Shown in pieces: positions 26,759 to 35,748 of a stretch of DNA of 64,000 bases (its first letter is position 1; each line of letters starts with the position of its first letter). This stretch comes from JAAYJT01 sp037446395 (lineage in GTDB: Bacteria > Bacteroidota > Bacteroidia > Bacteroidales > JAAYJT01). The DNA is taken from positions 5,205-69,204 of the forward strand of contig JBBIIP010000016.1 of the NCBI GenBank assembly GCA_037446395.1. The letters are read 5' to 3'. The translations under genes were made by a program, and so were the position numbers. The notes under the pieces were generated by a model. The model worked only from the letters and a program-made list of their open reading frames with translations. It ran no database searches and had not been told where the DNA came from.

Positions 26759-27841
26759 TTATTGTTTATAGACGATGGCGTTGATGTTCATCCCCGCGCC
26801 TACCGAAGCAAATATGATGATGTCGCCTTTATTGATCTGATGCCCGTTCATAGATCTTTTCAGGATCATATCATACAGTGTTGGAACGGTTGCCACCGAG
26901 CTGTTGCCAAGTTTTTGGATATTCATCGGCATAACTTCCTCCGGGTTGATTCGAATTCCGAATAACTTATAGAATCTTTTGATAATTGCTTCATCCATTT
27001 TTTCGTTGGCCTGGTGGATGAGTATTTTCTTCACGTCATTGATGTGAATACCTGATTTGTCGAGTGCTGCCTTCATTGCCTCAGGCACATTTGCAAGGGA
27101 ATATTCATAGACTTTCCTCCCAAACATTTTAATATAGCGCAAATTTGGATCTGCATCAGGCAGATTTGATTTGCCAAGAAAAAGATAACCTGCCTCTTCG
27201 TTTGTGTGCGAAATAGCTGCTGATGAGAGCATTCCAGTTCGTTCTTCGGTTTCAACACCTTCAACAATACATGCTCCCGCTCCATCGCTGAAAATCATCG
27301 AATCCCGGTCATAGTAATCAATGATTCTCGATAAGGTTTCTGCCCCAATTACAAGGCACCGTTTTGCATAACCCGATCTGATAAAGGAATCGGCTTGTAT
27401 CATTCCCTGAATCCAGCCCGGGCATCCAAAAACAATATCATACGGAATACATTTGGGGTTCTGAATTTGTAACCTGTGTTTCACCCTGGAGGCGATGCTT
27501 GGCACAACATCTGTTTGAAAAGTGCCAGTATGAACGTCTCCGAAGTTTTGGGCCACAATAATCTGATCAATGGATTCTCGGTCAATTCCGGCATCCATGA
27601 TGGCTTTTTCAGCTGCAAGAGCTGCTATCTCCGAACAGGTTTGGCTATCCTTTGCCCACCGCCTCTCCGAAATACCGGTAATGTCCTTAAATTTTTTTAT
27701 GATTACCTTACCCGGGGCTTCGATGATTGTATTGTCTTTTTCAAAAAATACCTGATCTGTAAATCTATTGTTTTTTATGATACTCTCCGGTATGTAGCTG
27801 CCTGTACCGGTTATGACGGTGCTGATATAATTCATGCTCAA
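26759..27841 (-). CDS. 3-oxoacyl-ACP synthase III family (FabH-like) enzyme
   Basis: This 360-residue thiolase-fold protein has the full KAS III triad: Cys140 in VFGCPGWIQGM, His276 in LIHQANEKMDEAI and Asn313 in LGNSSVATVP. An insertion around residues 30-50 (FEKDNTIIEAPGKVIIKK) is not found in housekeeping FabH and recalls the specialised KAS III-like enzymes of Bacteroidota that make, for example, dialkylresorcinol or other lipid starters. It condenses an acyl-CoA or acyl-ACP starter with a malonyl unit. It stands alone without fab genes, so its product is not known. Start is ATG at 27841 or, two codons later, at 27835. Confidence 0.83.
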   Translation of the reverse strand: MSMNYISTVITGTGSYIPESIIKNNRFTDQVFFEKDNTIIEAPGKVIIKKFKDITGISERRWAKDSQTCSEIAALAAEKAIMDAGIDRESIDQIIVAQNFGDVHTGTFQTDVVPSIASRVKHRLQIQNPKCIPYDIVFGCPGWIQGMIQADSFIRSGYAKRCLVIGAETLSRIIDYYDRDSMIFSDGAGACIVEGVETEERTGMLSSAAISHTNEEAGYLFLGKSNLPDADPNLRYIKMFGRKVYEYSLANVPEAMKAALDKSGIHINDVKKILIHQANEKMDEAIIKRFYKLFGIRINPEEVMPMNIQKLGNSSVATVPTLYDMILKRSMNGHQINKGDIIIFASVGAGMNINAIVYKQ

Positions 27842-28084
27842 ACTAGAATTTCAATAAAGCTTTTAATACTGGAACGATTATAGCCTTGTGCAATTTATTT
27901 TGCAAACAGAATATATGCGTAAATAAGGTAATTTCGTTTTTTGGCCGGCAAAACTAATTAAAATCGGTTTATTAATTAACGCACACAACGCCGATTTGTT
28001 TTGAGGAGGCAAAAAACCGGCTCATGCCCAATATAACAAAAGGCGTAGCTAAAAGTTAGAGAATGTAGTAAAATACTGCCAGCC

Positions 28085-28756
28085 ATGAAGTTATCGCCAA
28101 AACTCACCCATGACGGCTCCATTACCCTTTTTGATGATGCGAGATGCGAGCACTATCATTCGATACATGGTGCCATTCAGGAATCTATGTTTGTTTTTGT
28201 TGAGGCGGGGTTGAAAAAAACTACTGAAAACCACTTGAATATTCTTGAGGTCGGATTTGGCACCGGACTGAATGCTTTGTTATCGCTAATTGAAGCAGGC
28301 AAAAAGGAGGTAAGGATTAACTATATTGCCATTGAACCGAATCCAATACCTCATGAAGTTTACACTTGTCTAAACTACCCGGCTCAGTTGAAAAATAACC
28401 GTGCTGCAGAGTTTTTCGAGATTTTACACACTTCTCCTTTTGGAGTAACTGTGGAGGTTCGTGATGGTTTTTCAATAACAAAGATCTTTGCCACACTCGA
28501 GGCCACAACACTACCCGACAGTTATTTTGATTTGATTTATTTCGATGCGTTTAGTCCGGAAATACAACCTGAACTTTGGACCATTGAAATATTTAAGAAA
28601 CTCTACAACGCATCAGCCCCTGGCGCAGTAATGGTAACCTACTCGGCAAAAGGAATGGTGCGGCGCAACATGATCAGCGCAGGGTTTCAGGTAGAACGCC
28701 TTCCGGGTCCAGTGGGTAAAAGAGAAATGCTGAGGGCAAAAAAGTTAGGATTCTAA
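28085..28756 (+). CDS. mnmD: MnmD-type SAM methyltransferase (tRNA mnm5s2U34 formation)
   Basis: This 223-residue protein contains ILEVGFGTGLNALLSL (SAM loop) near residue 56 and a C-terminal half with YFDAFSPEIQPELWT and VTYSAKGMVRRNMISAGF, the signature of the DUF752/Methyltransf_30 family. This is the methyltransferase half of E. coli MnmC; stand-alone forms are called MnmD and convert nm5(s2)U34 to mnm5(s2)U34 in tRNA wobble positions. The oxidase half is absent here. The gene ends in a 4-base convergent overlap with the acylphosphatase gene. Confidence 0.87.
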   Translation: MKLSPKLTHDGSITLFDDARCEHYHSIHGAIQESMFVFVEAGLKKTTENHLNILEVGFGTGLNALLSLIEAGKKEVRINYIAIEPNPIPHEVYTCLNYPAQLKNNRAAEFFEILHTSPFGVTVEVRDGFSITKIFATLEATTLPDSYFDLIYFDAFSPEIQPELWTIEIFKKLYNASAPGAVMVTYSAKGMVRRNMISAGFQVERLPGPVGKREMLRAKKLGF

Positions 28757-29022
28757 TGCACGTGAAATCCCTTGATATTTGACAGGGGGGCAGGATTGAC
28801 AAGAACCTCAACCACCTCGGCCCATGGAGGACCGGTGTGACACCAGGCAACAAATTCTTTCAGATTTGCCGCTTCTCCTTCAGCCTCGATATAAACTGAG
28901 CCATCTCTTTGGTTTTTTGCCAGGCCACAGATGTCGTATCTGGTTGCTGTTTTTTGAGCATAATACCTGAATCCCACGTTTTGAACCCTACCCCTGATGA
29001 TTATGTCAACACGCTGTCTCAT
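28753..29022 (-). CDS. acyP: Acylphosphatase
   Basis: This 89-residue protein has the active-site loop GRVQNVGFRYY with Arg19 and the catalytic Asn37 in GLAKNQRDGSV, then VYIEAEGE and a normal C-terminus. It hydrolyses carboxyl-phosphate bonds such as acetyl phosphate. Its ATG overlaps the end of the upstream hypothetical gene by 4 bases. It appears to be the last gene of the long minus-strand run that begins at parA. Confidence 0.94.
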   Translation of the reverse strand: MRQRVDIIIRGRVQNVGFRYYAQKTATRYDICGLAKNQRDGSVYIEAEGEAANLKEFVAWCHTGPPWAEVVEVLVNPAPLSNIKGFHVH

Positions 29023-29606
29023 TGTGGCAGGAAGTTTTTAGAATCTAATTTTTTGGTTATCAGATGTTCCACCGCATCGAGCAATTGAGATGGTTCCATC
29101 GGGCGCCAGGCCATTAAATTTAGCATATTTCCCATTGAAACATACCTGTCAACATATATTTGCCTGAATTCGTCAATCACATGCTTGCGAAGATTAAGGA
29201 TCGCAATCCAACCATCTTCAACATCATCGGCCCATTCCTGGTAATAATCATTTTCCGAGGCATGAAAATTAAGTACATTCTCGCCAATCAGAATAAATTT
29301 GCGAATTCCCTGCTCTATTAGTAAATCAGCTACATCTCTTTTCAGAAACATAATGTCGTTATAGAGAGTGTCATTCCATTCGCCCAGCAGTTCGATGATG
29401 GAATATTGACAGAGATAGTCAGTATAGAGAATTTTGAGATAGAGGGTGGATGAACCAAATTCGTCCCACTGGGGATGAATATAATAATTATAAATTGTAT
29501 GTATGCAGCGCGAATCTTGATATTTCCGCCCGTAAAATGGTGAGAGGCGATCTGCCGTAGCATCATACAGGTGCTGCCAGGCAACAAACGGTTCAATGGT
29601 GTGCAT
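29019..29606 (-). CDS. Conserved hypothetical protein, coupled to acylphosphatase
   Basis: This 195-residue soluble protein is rich in aromatic and acidic residues, for example YGRKYQDSRCIHTIYNYYIH, HASENDYYQEWADDVEDGW and NLMAWRPMEPSQLLDAVEHL. There is no signal peptide and no membrane segment. I do not recognise the family. Good codon structure, placement 36 bp after lolA and a 4-base overlap with acyP make it a real gene. No function is proposed. Confidence 0.75.
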   Translation of the reverse strand: MHTIEPFVAWQHLYDATADRLSPFYGRKYQDSRCIHTIYNYYIHPQWDEFGSSTLYLKILYTDYLCQYSIIELLGEWNDTLYNDIMFLKRDVADLLIEQGIRKFILIGENVLNFHASENDYYQEWADDVEDGWIAILNLRKHVIDEFRQIYVDRYVSMGNMLNLMAWRPMEPSQLLDAVEHLITKKLDSKNFLPQ

Positions 29607-29642
29607 TGTGTCCGACAGTTATAAGATCAGGCTTATAGTTCG

Positions 29643-30278
29643 TTAACGCAGGTCTATAATCTCAATGCCTGGATAAGCGGATGTGTTAAAAATGAATTCT
29701 TTATCAGCGATCGGCTGGTTTGTAATATATTTTTTCACTGCATAGGTGAAGATATTGTTGCTGCTGTCAAAAAGCTTAATGGTTTTTATTTGTTTTTTTT
29801 GTGGGTTAACAAATAGTATCACTTTATTGAAGTTCGACTTCTTCCTTGGCTGCAATTCGATTTGCTGCTCATTGCTGTTTTCTTTCAATGATTTTGCTTT
29901 GTAATCATTGCTCCAGGATTGCAGGAAGCGGGTAGGCGAAAAACCATCTTCGCTGGTGTTGTTTGAATTTACCTGAACCTCGTTTACCGATTCAAGAAAA
30001 GTCCATACTGTATTACCATCGCTGATTATAAGTTGGTCGGCTATTTCAAGACGATATTTTTCGCCCTTGGATGTAAGTACGCCTGTATATTTTTCCTTAA
30101 TTTTTTGAGGTTTGTTTTCCATAAGGTAGTCAAATTCAATCCGCACAGTCGAATATGATTGTGCAATTTTTGAAACCTCATCGAGTATGGCCTGTGCCTT
30201 CTTTTCCTGGCCTGATAAGGAGGAGGCACTGAGGATGAGATTGATCAGTATTGTTGTTGTTAGCAGTATATTTTTCAT
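29643..30278 (-). CDS. LolA-like outer-membrane lipoprotein carrier family protein
   Basis: This 211-residue protein has a signal peptide (ILLTTTILINLILSASSLSG) and a single-domain beta fold with YSTVRIEFDYLMENK, GEKYRLEIADQLIISDGNTV and PTRFLQSW, the pattern of LolA-type carriers in Bacteroidota. LolA shuttles lipoproteins through the periplasm. Sequence identity to proteobacterial LolA is low, so the family call is stronger than the specific function. It is 7 bp after ftsK, an arrangement common in this phylum. Confidence 0.82.
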   Translation of the reverse strand: MKNILLTTTILINLILSASSLSGQEKKAQAILDEVSKIAQSYSTVRIEFDYLMENKPQKIKEKYTGVLTSKGEKYRLEIADQLIISDGNTVWTFLESVNEVQVNSNNTSEDGFSPTRFLQSWSNDYKAKSLKENSNEQQIELQPRKKSNFNKVILFVNPQKKQIKTIKLFDSSNNIFTYAVKKYITNQPIADKEFIFNTSAYPGIEIIDLR

Positions 30279-30285
30279 TGCAGTG

Positions 30286-32769
30286 TTATTTCAAATGCAT
30301 ATCTCGCAAAAACTGTTCCAACGCAAATTCATTGGCAATTCTTACCTCTCTTGCTTTGCTTCCCTCAAACGGCCCTACTATTCCGGCTTTTTCAAGCTGG
30401 TCAATAATCCGGCCGGCCCTGTTATAGCCAAGTTTTAATTTTCGTTGCAGCAATGAAGTGGATCCCTGCTGGTGGGCAACGATGATGCGTGCAGCATCTT
30501 CAAAAAATTCGTCATGCTCGGAGGGGTCAAACAACTCTCCTGCCTCACTCTCTTCGTCGTTATATTCGGGCAGATAAAAAGCATCGGGATAACCTCTTTG
30601 CGATCCAATGAAATCAGTAATCCGCTCAATTTCATGCGTGTCAATAAATGCACATTGCAGGCGAATCAGATCGTTGCCGGTTGATAGCAACATATCGCCC
30701 CGTCCGATGAGCTGTTCTGCTCCCGATGAATCGAGAATCGTTCGTGAATCAATCTTTGAGATTACCCTGAAAGCAAACCGTGCAGGGAAATTCGCCTTTA
30801 TGCTTCCGGTAATGATATTCACCGAGGGCCGCTGGGTGGCAATAATCAGGTGAATACCCGTTGCGCGCGCCAGCTGCGCAAGCCGGGTGAGAGGCACTTC
30901 TATTTCTTTTCCGGCAGTCATAATCAGGTCGGCAAACTCATCAATCACAACAATGATGTATGGGAGGAAATGATGCCCCTGAAGAGGGTTGAGCTGTCGG
31001 GCAATGAACTTGTTGTTGTATTCCTTTATATTTCTAACCTGTGCATCTTTTAAAAGGTCATACCTGGTATCCATCTCAATATTCAGGGAATTGAGTGTTC
31101 TTACTACCTTTCGTGTATCGGTGATGATGGCTTCGTCAGAATCGGGAAGTTTGGCCAGAAAATGCCTTTCAATTTTTGAATAAAGGGTGAGTTCAACCTT
31201 TTTAGGGTCTATCATCACAAATTTAACCTGGGCCGGATGTTTTTTATACAACAACGAAGTGATGATTGCATTCAACCCAACCGATTTGCCTTGCCCGGTA
31301 GCACCAGCCATCAGAATGTGTGGCATCTTTGTCAGGTCGGCAACAAAACTTTCGTTTGAGATGGTCTTTCCCATGCCGAATGGCAAGTCATACTTTCCTG
31401 ACTGAAACCGTTCGGACGTGATGATTGATTTCATCGAAACATTCTCTGGATTCTGATTGGGAACTTCGATTCCGATGGTGCCTTTTCCGGGTATGGGTGC
31501 AATAATTCTGATCCCCATTGCCGAGAGACTCAGGGCGATGTCGTCTTCAAGATTTTTTATTTTTGAAATACGAACACCGGGTGCCGGTATAATTTCATAC
31601 AGTGTAACAGCAGGGCCAACGGTGGCTTTAATTTTTTCGATCCTAATTCCGTAGTTTCCAAGTGTTTGAACAATCCTGTTTTTGTTCTCCTCGTGCTCTT
31701 CCCGATTTACCTTTATTACTTGCTCAGCAAAATCTTCGAGTAAATCTATGCTTGGAATGATATAGCTTGCAAGATCAAGGGTGGGATCGTAGGGAGTATC
31801 TGTTGTATAATGTGTTACGTGGTTGTTAGTGCCGTTTGTTTCGTCAAATAAAACCTTGGCAGGCTGTTCAATAGTCAGCTCGATTTCATTCGATGCTTCA
31901 TTGCCAATGGGTGGATTGCCAAATGGTGTTTCAAGAAAGTCATCATTTTTTTGGTCGTTCTGCTTGAATGGGGGAGTAGTGAGCTCCCATGTATTATCTA
32001 CATCATCCACAACAAATTCGTTGGTATTATATTTGTCTTCTTTCAGATTGTTTTTGCCTTGTGGACGCATCCATGGATCAGTCACTATATTGTCTGGCAA
32101 AGGCTTTTCTTTTCGAACGGGAATCAATGCTTTAAGCGAAAGATTCACGGTAAAAACGAGCAGCACAATGAGTATAAATATCAGTAGCATACCTGCACCA
32201 ATTCGCCCCATAAAACCCTCGAGCCACTGATATCCATAGACGCCAAAAATTCCTCCGAGAACGGAATAATCGCCCTTTGAGAAAAAGAAACCCATTGTCA
32301 AACTTAGCCAAACTGAAATAACCGAGCACAGGATCAGCGTACGCCACAATGAAAAATTGATCTTATTTAGCACCAGCCTTACCCCTAAAATAAACAGAAA
32401 AAATTGTAAAAAGAACGCTCCAATGCCAAATCCTTCTTTAATTAATTGATTCGATAATAATCCTCCCAGCCTTCCTCCCCAATTATTCACAGTGATGCTT
32501 GGGTCAATTAACAGTTCATAAACTCCGGTATTGGTCAGCCGATAATCAGGTCTTAAAGAGAAGTAGTTAATAAGGTAAGAAACAGAGGAGATCAAAGCAA
32601 ACAACGATAGCAAAATCAGGAAAGCGCCTACAGTAGAATGGAGTTTTTCACTTTTGAAAATATTTACTCCTCCGGAATTGTTGCCAGGAGCTTTCTTAGG
32701 TTTTTTCCTGGAGTTTTCCAGTTTTTCCTGCTTCAGGACGTTTTTTCTAATGACTTTATCTTTTGTCAA
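30286..32769 (-). CDS. ftsK: DNA translocase FtsK
   Basis: This protein of about 827 residues has an N-terminal part with four or so membrane segments (STVGAFLILLSLFALISSVS, LILCSVISVWLSLTMGFFFS, MLLIFILIVLLVF), an acidic linker, and the RecA-like motor with Walker A ILMAGATGQGKSVGLNAI and Walker B YIIVVIDEFADLIM. The gamma domain ends it (HQQGSTSLLQRKLKLGYNRA). FtsK pumps chromosome ends at the septum and activates dimer resolution. The open frame extends upstream to 32931, but that would overlap lepB by over 100 bp; TTG at 32769, giving MTKDKVIRKN, lies 43 bp after lepB and is preferred. Confidence 0.92.
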   Translation of the reverse strand: MTKDKVIRKNVLKQEKLENSRKKPKKAPGNNSGGVNIFKSEKLHSTVGAFLILLSLFALISSVSYLINYFSLRPDYRLTNTGVYELLIDPSITVNNWGGRLGGLLSNQLIKEGFGIGAFFLQFFLFILGVRLVLNKINFSLWRTLILCSVISVWLSLTMGFFFSKGDYSVLGGIFGVYGYQWLEGFMGRIGAGMLLIFILIVLLVFTVNLSLKALIPVRKEKPLPDNIVTDPWMRPQGKNNLKEDKYNTNEFVVDDVDNTWELTTPPFKQNDQKNDDFLETPFGNPPIGNEASNEIELTIEQPAKVLFDETNGTNNHVTHYTTDTPYDPTLDLASYIIPSIDLLEDFAEQVIKVNREEHEENKNRIVQTLGNYGIRIEKIKATVGPAVTLYEIIPAPGVRISKIKNLEDDIALSLSAMGIRIIAPIPGKGTIGIEVPNQNPENVSMKSIITSERFQSGKYDLPFGMGKTISNESFVADLTKMPHILMAGATGQGKSVGLNAIITSLLYKKHPAQVKFVMIDPKKVELTLYSKIERHFLAKLPDSDEAIITDTRKVVRTLNSLNIEMDTRYDLLKDAQVRNIKEYNNKFIARQLNPLQGHHFLPYIIVVIDEFADLIMTAGKEIEVPLTRLAQLARATGIHLIIATQRPSVNIITGSIKANFPARFAFRVISKIDSRTILDSSGAEQLIGRGDMLLSTGNDLIRLQCAFIDTHEIERITDFIGSQRGYPDAFYLPEYNDEESEAGELFDPSEHDEFFEDAARIIVAHQQGSTSLLQRKLKLGYNRAGRIIDQLEKAGIVGPFEGSKAREVRIANEFALEQFLRDMHLK

Positions 32770-32812
32770 GGCTATTGAATTTTGAGCCAGTGCAAAGTTA
32801 TGCAATGCCCTG

Positions 32813-34321
32813 TTATTTAACGACTCTGAATAGCTTATTCCATCGAATTTTGCCACTGAACAGCGATTCTTTCGGGTCGAGCGACAACCAAACAAACACA
32901 GCTTTCCCAACGATATGATCGTTGGGAACAAATCCCCAGAAGCGCGAGTCGGCAGAGTTGTGGCGATTATCGCCCATGAGCCAGAAGTAGTCGAGTTTGA
33001 AAGTATAATGCCGGGTTTCTTTTCCGTTGATCAAGATTCGATTTCCATCAACTTCAAGCTTGTTTTGTTCATACGCTGTAATAATCCTTTCATAGAGGGG
33101 CAGGTTTTGGGTAGTAAGGGCTACACTATCTCCGGCTTTCGGAATATACAGTGGGCCGAAGTTATCCACATTCCATGGAATGTCCTGACTGAATGGAAAA
33201 ATGTAGTGTTGCCAGCTGCCAGCCGGTTGAACATTCCTGCGCACTTCAACCACTTCGGCATGGTTTTTCAAATCCTCAACGGAGCGCTGGCTCAATGTAA
33301 GATAAAATTCTCCGGGCCCCGCCATCATGACCTCCTCTGTAACATCGAGTTTTGTCAATAATCTGGAACTGAGCCTGTTTCCGGTGGTTTTCACATAATA
33401 TCTGAATTGTGCATCGGGTGGTGGTGCTTGCTCTTTTCCATTAATATATACTACCTGGTCAATGATTTGCATGGTGTCGCCCGGCAATGCAATACATCTT
33501 TTGATATAATTTTCGCGCTTGTCAACCGGCCGTGCCACCACTTCACCAAAATTGAGTTTATCGGTCCGCACTCGTTGGCGTCCATACTCCCTGACAAGGG
33601 CGTAATAGCTCTGATTCTGAGCCTTTAGCGCCACTGTATCTCCATCAGGATAGTTGAATACAACGGCATCACCCCGTTTCACATGACCGAAACCCGGAAA
33701 ACGATAAAACGGAAGTTTCAACCACTCTACATATGATTTGGTGTACTTTGTTAGCGGCAAGGTGTGGTGAACAAAAGGAAAAGCAAGGGGCGTGTTTGGT
33801 ATTTTAGGCCCGTAGGCCAGTTTGCTGACAAACAAAAAATCTCCGACCAATAACGACTTCTCCATGCTTGAAGTTGGAATGGTGTAGGCCTCGAACCAAA
33901 ACATACGGATGATGGTAGCAGCGATCACAGCAAACAAAATGGCATCTACCCATTCTCGCAAGGCTGTTTTTTTGATAACCGGCAATTTTGATGGATGTGT
34001 GTATGCATGTTTTTTTGAGATTCCAAGCCATGGAAGATAAATAAACGGAAACAACACCGAAAGTGCCTGTTGATGCAACCCTGTTTGCCTGTAGCATTTC
34101 AGCAATTCGACAATCATAAGCATGATCATGAAAGCATTGATAAATGGAAGAATCAGGAAAATATACCACCACAGGGGCTTATCAATCATCTTGAGCCAGT
34201 AGAAATAATTCAACAATGGAATTGAGGAAAGATAGCCTTTGAAACCGGCTTTTTCAAAAGAATTCCAAAGAAGAACAGGAAAGAAAACCAACAATAAAAT
34301 GAATAGAATCAATAGGTTCAT
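32813..34321 (-). CDS. lepB: Signal peptidase I, long Bacteroidota form
   Basis: This 502-residue protein has several N-terminal hydrophobic segments (to about residue 75 and 127-142), then the S26 domain. Catalytic Ser152 lies in IPTSSMEKSLLVGD and Lys274 in NYIKRCIALPGDTM; GDNRHNSADSRFWGFVP is the conserved box E. It removes signal peptides of Sec-exported proteins. The protein is larger than E. coli LepB (324 residues), which is usual in this phylum. It lies 27 bp after dapB in the parA-to-lepB gene order. Confidence 0.94.
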   Translation of the reverse strand: MNLLILFILLLVFFPVLLWNSFEKAGFKGYLSSIPLLNYFYWLKMIDKPLWWYIFLILPFINAFMIMLMIVELLKCYRQTGLHQQALSVLFPFIYLPWLGISKKHAYTHPSKLPVIKKTALREWVDAILFAVIAATIIRMFWFEAYTIPTSSMEKSLLVGDFLFVSKLAYGPKIPNTPLAFPFVHHTLPLTKYTKSYVEWLKLPFYRFPGFGHVKRGDAVVFNYPDGDTVALKAQNQSYYALVREYGRQRVRTDKLNFGEVVARPVDKRENYIKRCIALPGDTMQIIDQVVYINGKEQAPPPDAQFRYYVKTTGNRLSSRLLTKLDVTEEVMMAGPGEFYLTLSQRSVEDLKNHAEVVEVRRNVQPAGSWQHYIFPFSQDIPWNVDNFGPLYIPKAGDSVALTTQNLPLYERIITAYEQNKLEVDGNRILINGKETRHYTFKLDYFWLMGDNRHNSADSRFWGFVPNDHIVGKAVFVWLSLDPKESLFSGKIRWNKLFRVVK

Positions 34322-34348
34322 GGCAAATTGTTTTAAAAATCTAATTTA

Positions 34349-35071
34349 TTAGTCTGTAGCAAAAAGCATGTCTTTCATTCCAAAGCAGCCTTGCCGGCCG
34401 ACAAGCCATTCGGCTGCAAGAATCGCGCCCAGGGCAAAGCCTCGCCGGTTTTTTGCGGTATGCTTAATTTCAATAATATCAAACATGGATTCATAACTCA
34501 CAATATGGGTTCCAGGCTCGGTGCCTAAGCGAATTGATTGAATTCCGATTTCTCCCATCCCGGCTTTGGCCTTATGCGCCCACCCTTTTTTGCGATTCAT
34601 TTGTTTAACAATGTCTTCGGCAATTTTTATGGCTGTCCCGCTCGGTGCATCCATTTTCAGTTCGTGATGGATTTCTTCTATAGAGACTTCATATTCTGGT
34701 CGCTCATTCATTAATTGAGCCAGATGCCTGCTGATTTCAAAAAAAATATTTACACCGATGCTGAAATTTGGTGCGTAAAAAAAAGCTTGCTTTTTTTCAG
34801 CGCAGGCCTGTTTGATTTCGTTCATCCGGCTGAGCCAGCCTGTTGTTCCGCAGACCACGGGCAAACCCCTGTCAAAACACCTTTTAATATTATTAACAAC
34901 ACTCGAGGCCTGATCAAAAACAATGGCCATTGTCGCCTGGTTCAAATCATCGCTGAGGGTCACCCAGTCCTCTTCGCTGTCAATTAGCACTTTAGCCGTG
35001 TGGTTTCGCTCCTGGGCAACCAACTCAATTTCTTTGCCCATCTTTCCATATCCAATAATCGCAAGGTTCAT
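34349..35071 (-). CDS. dapB: 4-hydroxy-tetrahydrodipicolinate reductase
   Basis: This 240-residue protein begins with the nucleotide-binding loop AIIGYGKMGKEIE and holds the active-site signature EIHHELKMDAPSGTAIKIAE near residue 130, plus VVCGTTGW near 91. It reduces HTPA to tetrahydrodipicolinate in lysine and diaminopimelate synthesis. It sits 21 bp after the DUF5683 gene and just before lepB. Confidence 0.95.
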   Translation of the reverse strand: MNLAIIGYGKMGKEIELVAQERNHTAKVLIDSEEDWVTLSDDLNQATMAIVFDQASSVVNNIKRCFDRGLPVVCGTTGWLSRMNEIKQACAEKKQAFFYAPNFSIGVNIFFEISRHLAQLMNERPEYEVSIEEIHHELKMDAPSGTAIKIAEDIVKQMNRKKGWAHKAKAGMGEIGIQSIRLGTEPGTHIVSYESMFDIIEIKHTAKNRRGFALGAILAAEWLVGRQGCFGMKDMLFATD

Positions 35072-35092
35072 TCTATTTTGGGGTTAACTTTA

Positions 35093-35641
35093 CTAAAACC
35101 GAATATTCAAGGCAATTCCTGCTACGGATTTGCTGTTTTGCTGTTGCGATAGAATTAATGGTTCAATTCTCATCGAGAGGTTTTCTCCCACATCGAAATC
35201 AAGAAGGTGGGCATCCACAGTGGCATCAATAATGTTAAGCAGATACCAGGCTCCGGCCAGAATATACCCAAGTTCAAGATTGCGCCTGTAATAGTCGCGC
35301 CCGATCTGCAATTGATTGGCATTATAACGACCAATATACTTATTGACGATCGGAAATGTGTCTTTATTGATTACATATCGGTAAGCCTCTCTGAATTCCC
35401 GATATTCAGTGTTATTAAAATATATGTTGTAGCCCAATGCACCAAATCCGGCATACACGATCGGTATTTTCCAGAATTTACGGTTATAGGCTTGGCCAAG
35501 TCCCGGAAGAACTGCCGAGTAAATGGATGCTCGTTTGGGTGAATGAACTTTTTGTTTATCGGCATTTGTTTCCTGGGCGGCAACCGGAAGAGAAGAAACA
35601 AATAGAAGGAGAATCGCAGCAGCAAAAGCTAGTATTTTCAT
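35093..35641 (-). CDS. DUF5683 domain protein, probable membrane/envelope protein
   Basis: This protein of about 182 residues has a signal peptide (MKILAFAAAILLLFVSSLPVAAQ) when read from the ATG at 35641; the frame can be extended 30 codons upstream but that segment lacks coding character. The body has KRASIYSAVLPGLGQAYNRKFWKIP followed by hydrophobic stretches (YAGFGALGYNIYF, LGYILAGAWYLLNIIDATVDAH), the hallmark of DUF5683. The function is unknown. It is almost always found between parB and dapB in Bacteroidota, as here. Confidence 0.85.
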   Translation of the reverse strand: MKILAFAAAILLLFVSSLPVAAQETNADKQKVHSPKRASIYSAVLPGLGQAYNRKFWKIPIVYAGFGALGYNIYFNNTEYREFREAYRYVINKDTFPIVNKYIGRYNANQLQIGRDYYRRNLELGYILAGAWYLLNIIDATVDAHLLDFDVGENLSMRIEPLILSQQQNSKSVAGIALNIRF

Positions 35642-35748
35642 ATACATCAGCACGATTGGCCTGCACTGTTGCAACCAGCCAGCATCAGGCACTCTAACCC
35701 CTAAAATACTTGTTTTAAGCATTAAATTCATTTAAGAATTTCGGTAAC

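Noticed and set aside
32770..32931. Upstream extension of ftsK to an ATG at 32931
   Set aside because: It would overlap lepB by more than 100 bp and the added residues are not FtsK-like.
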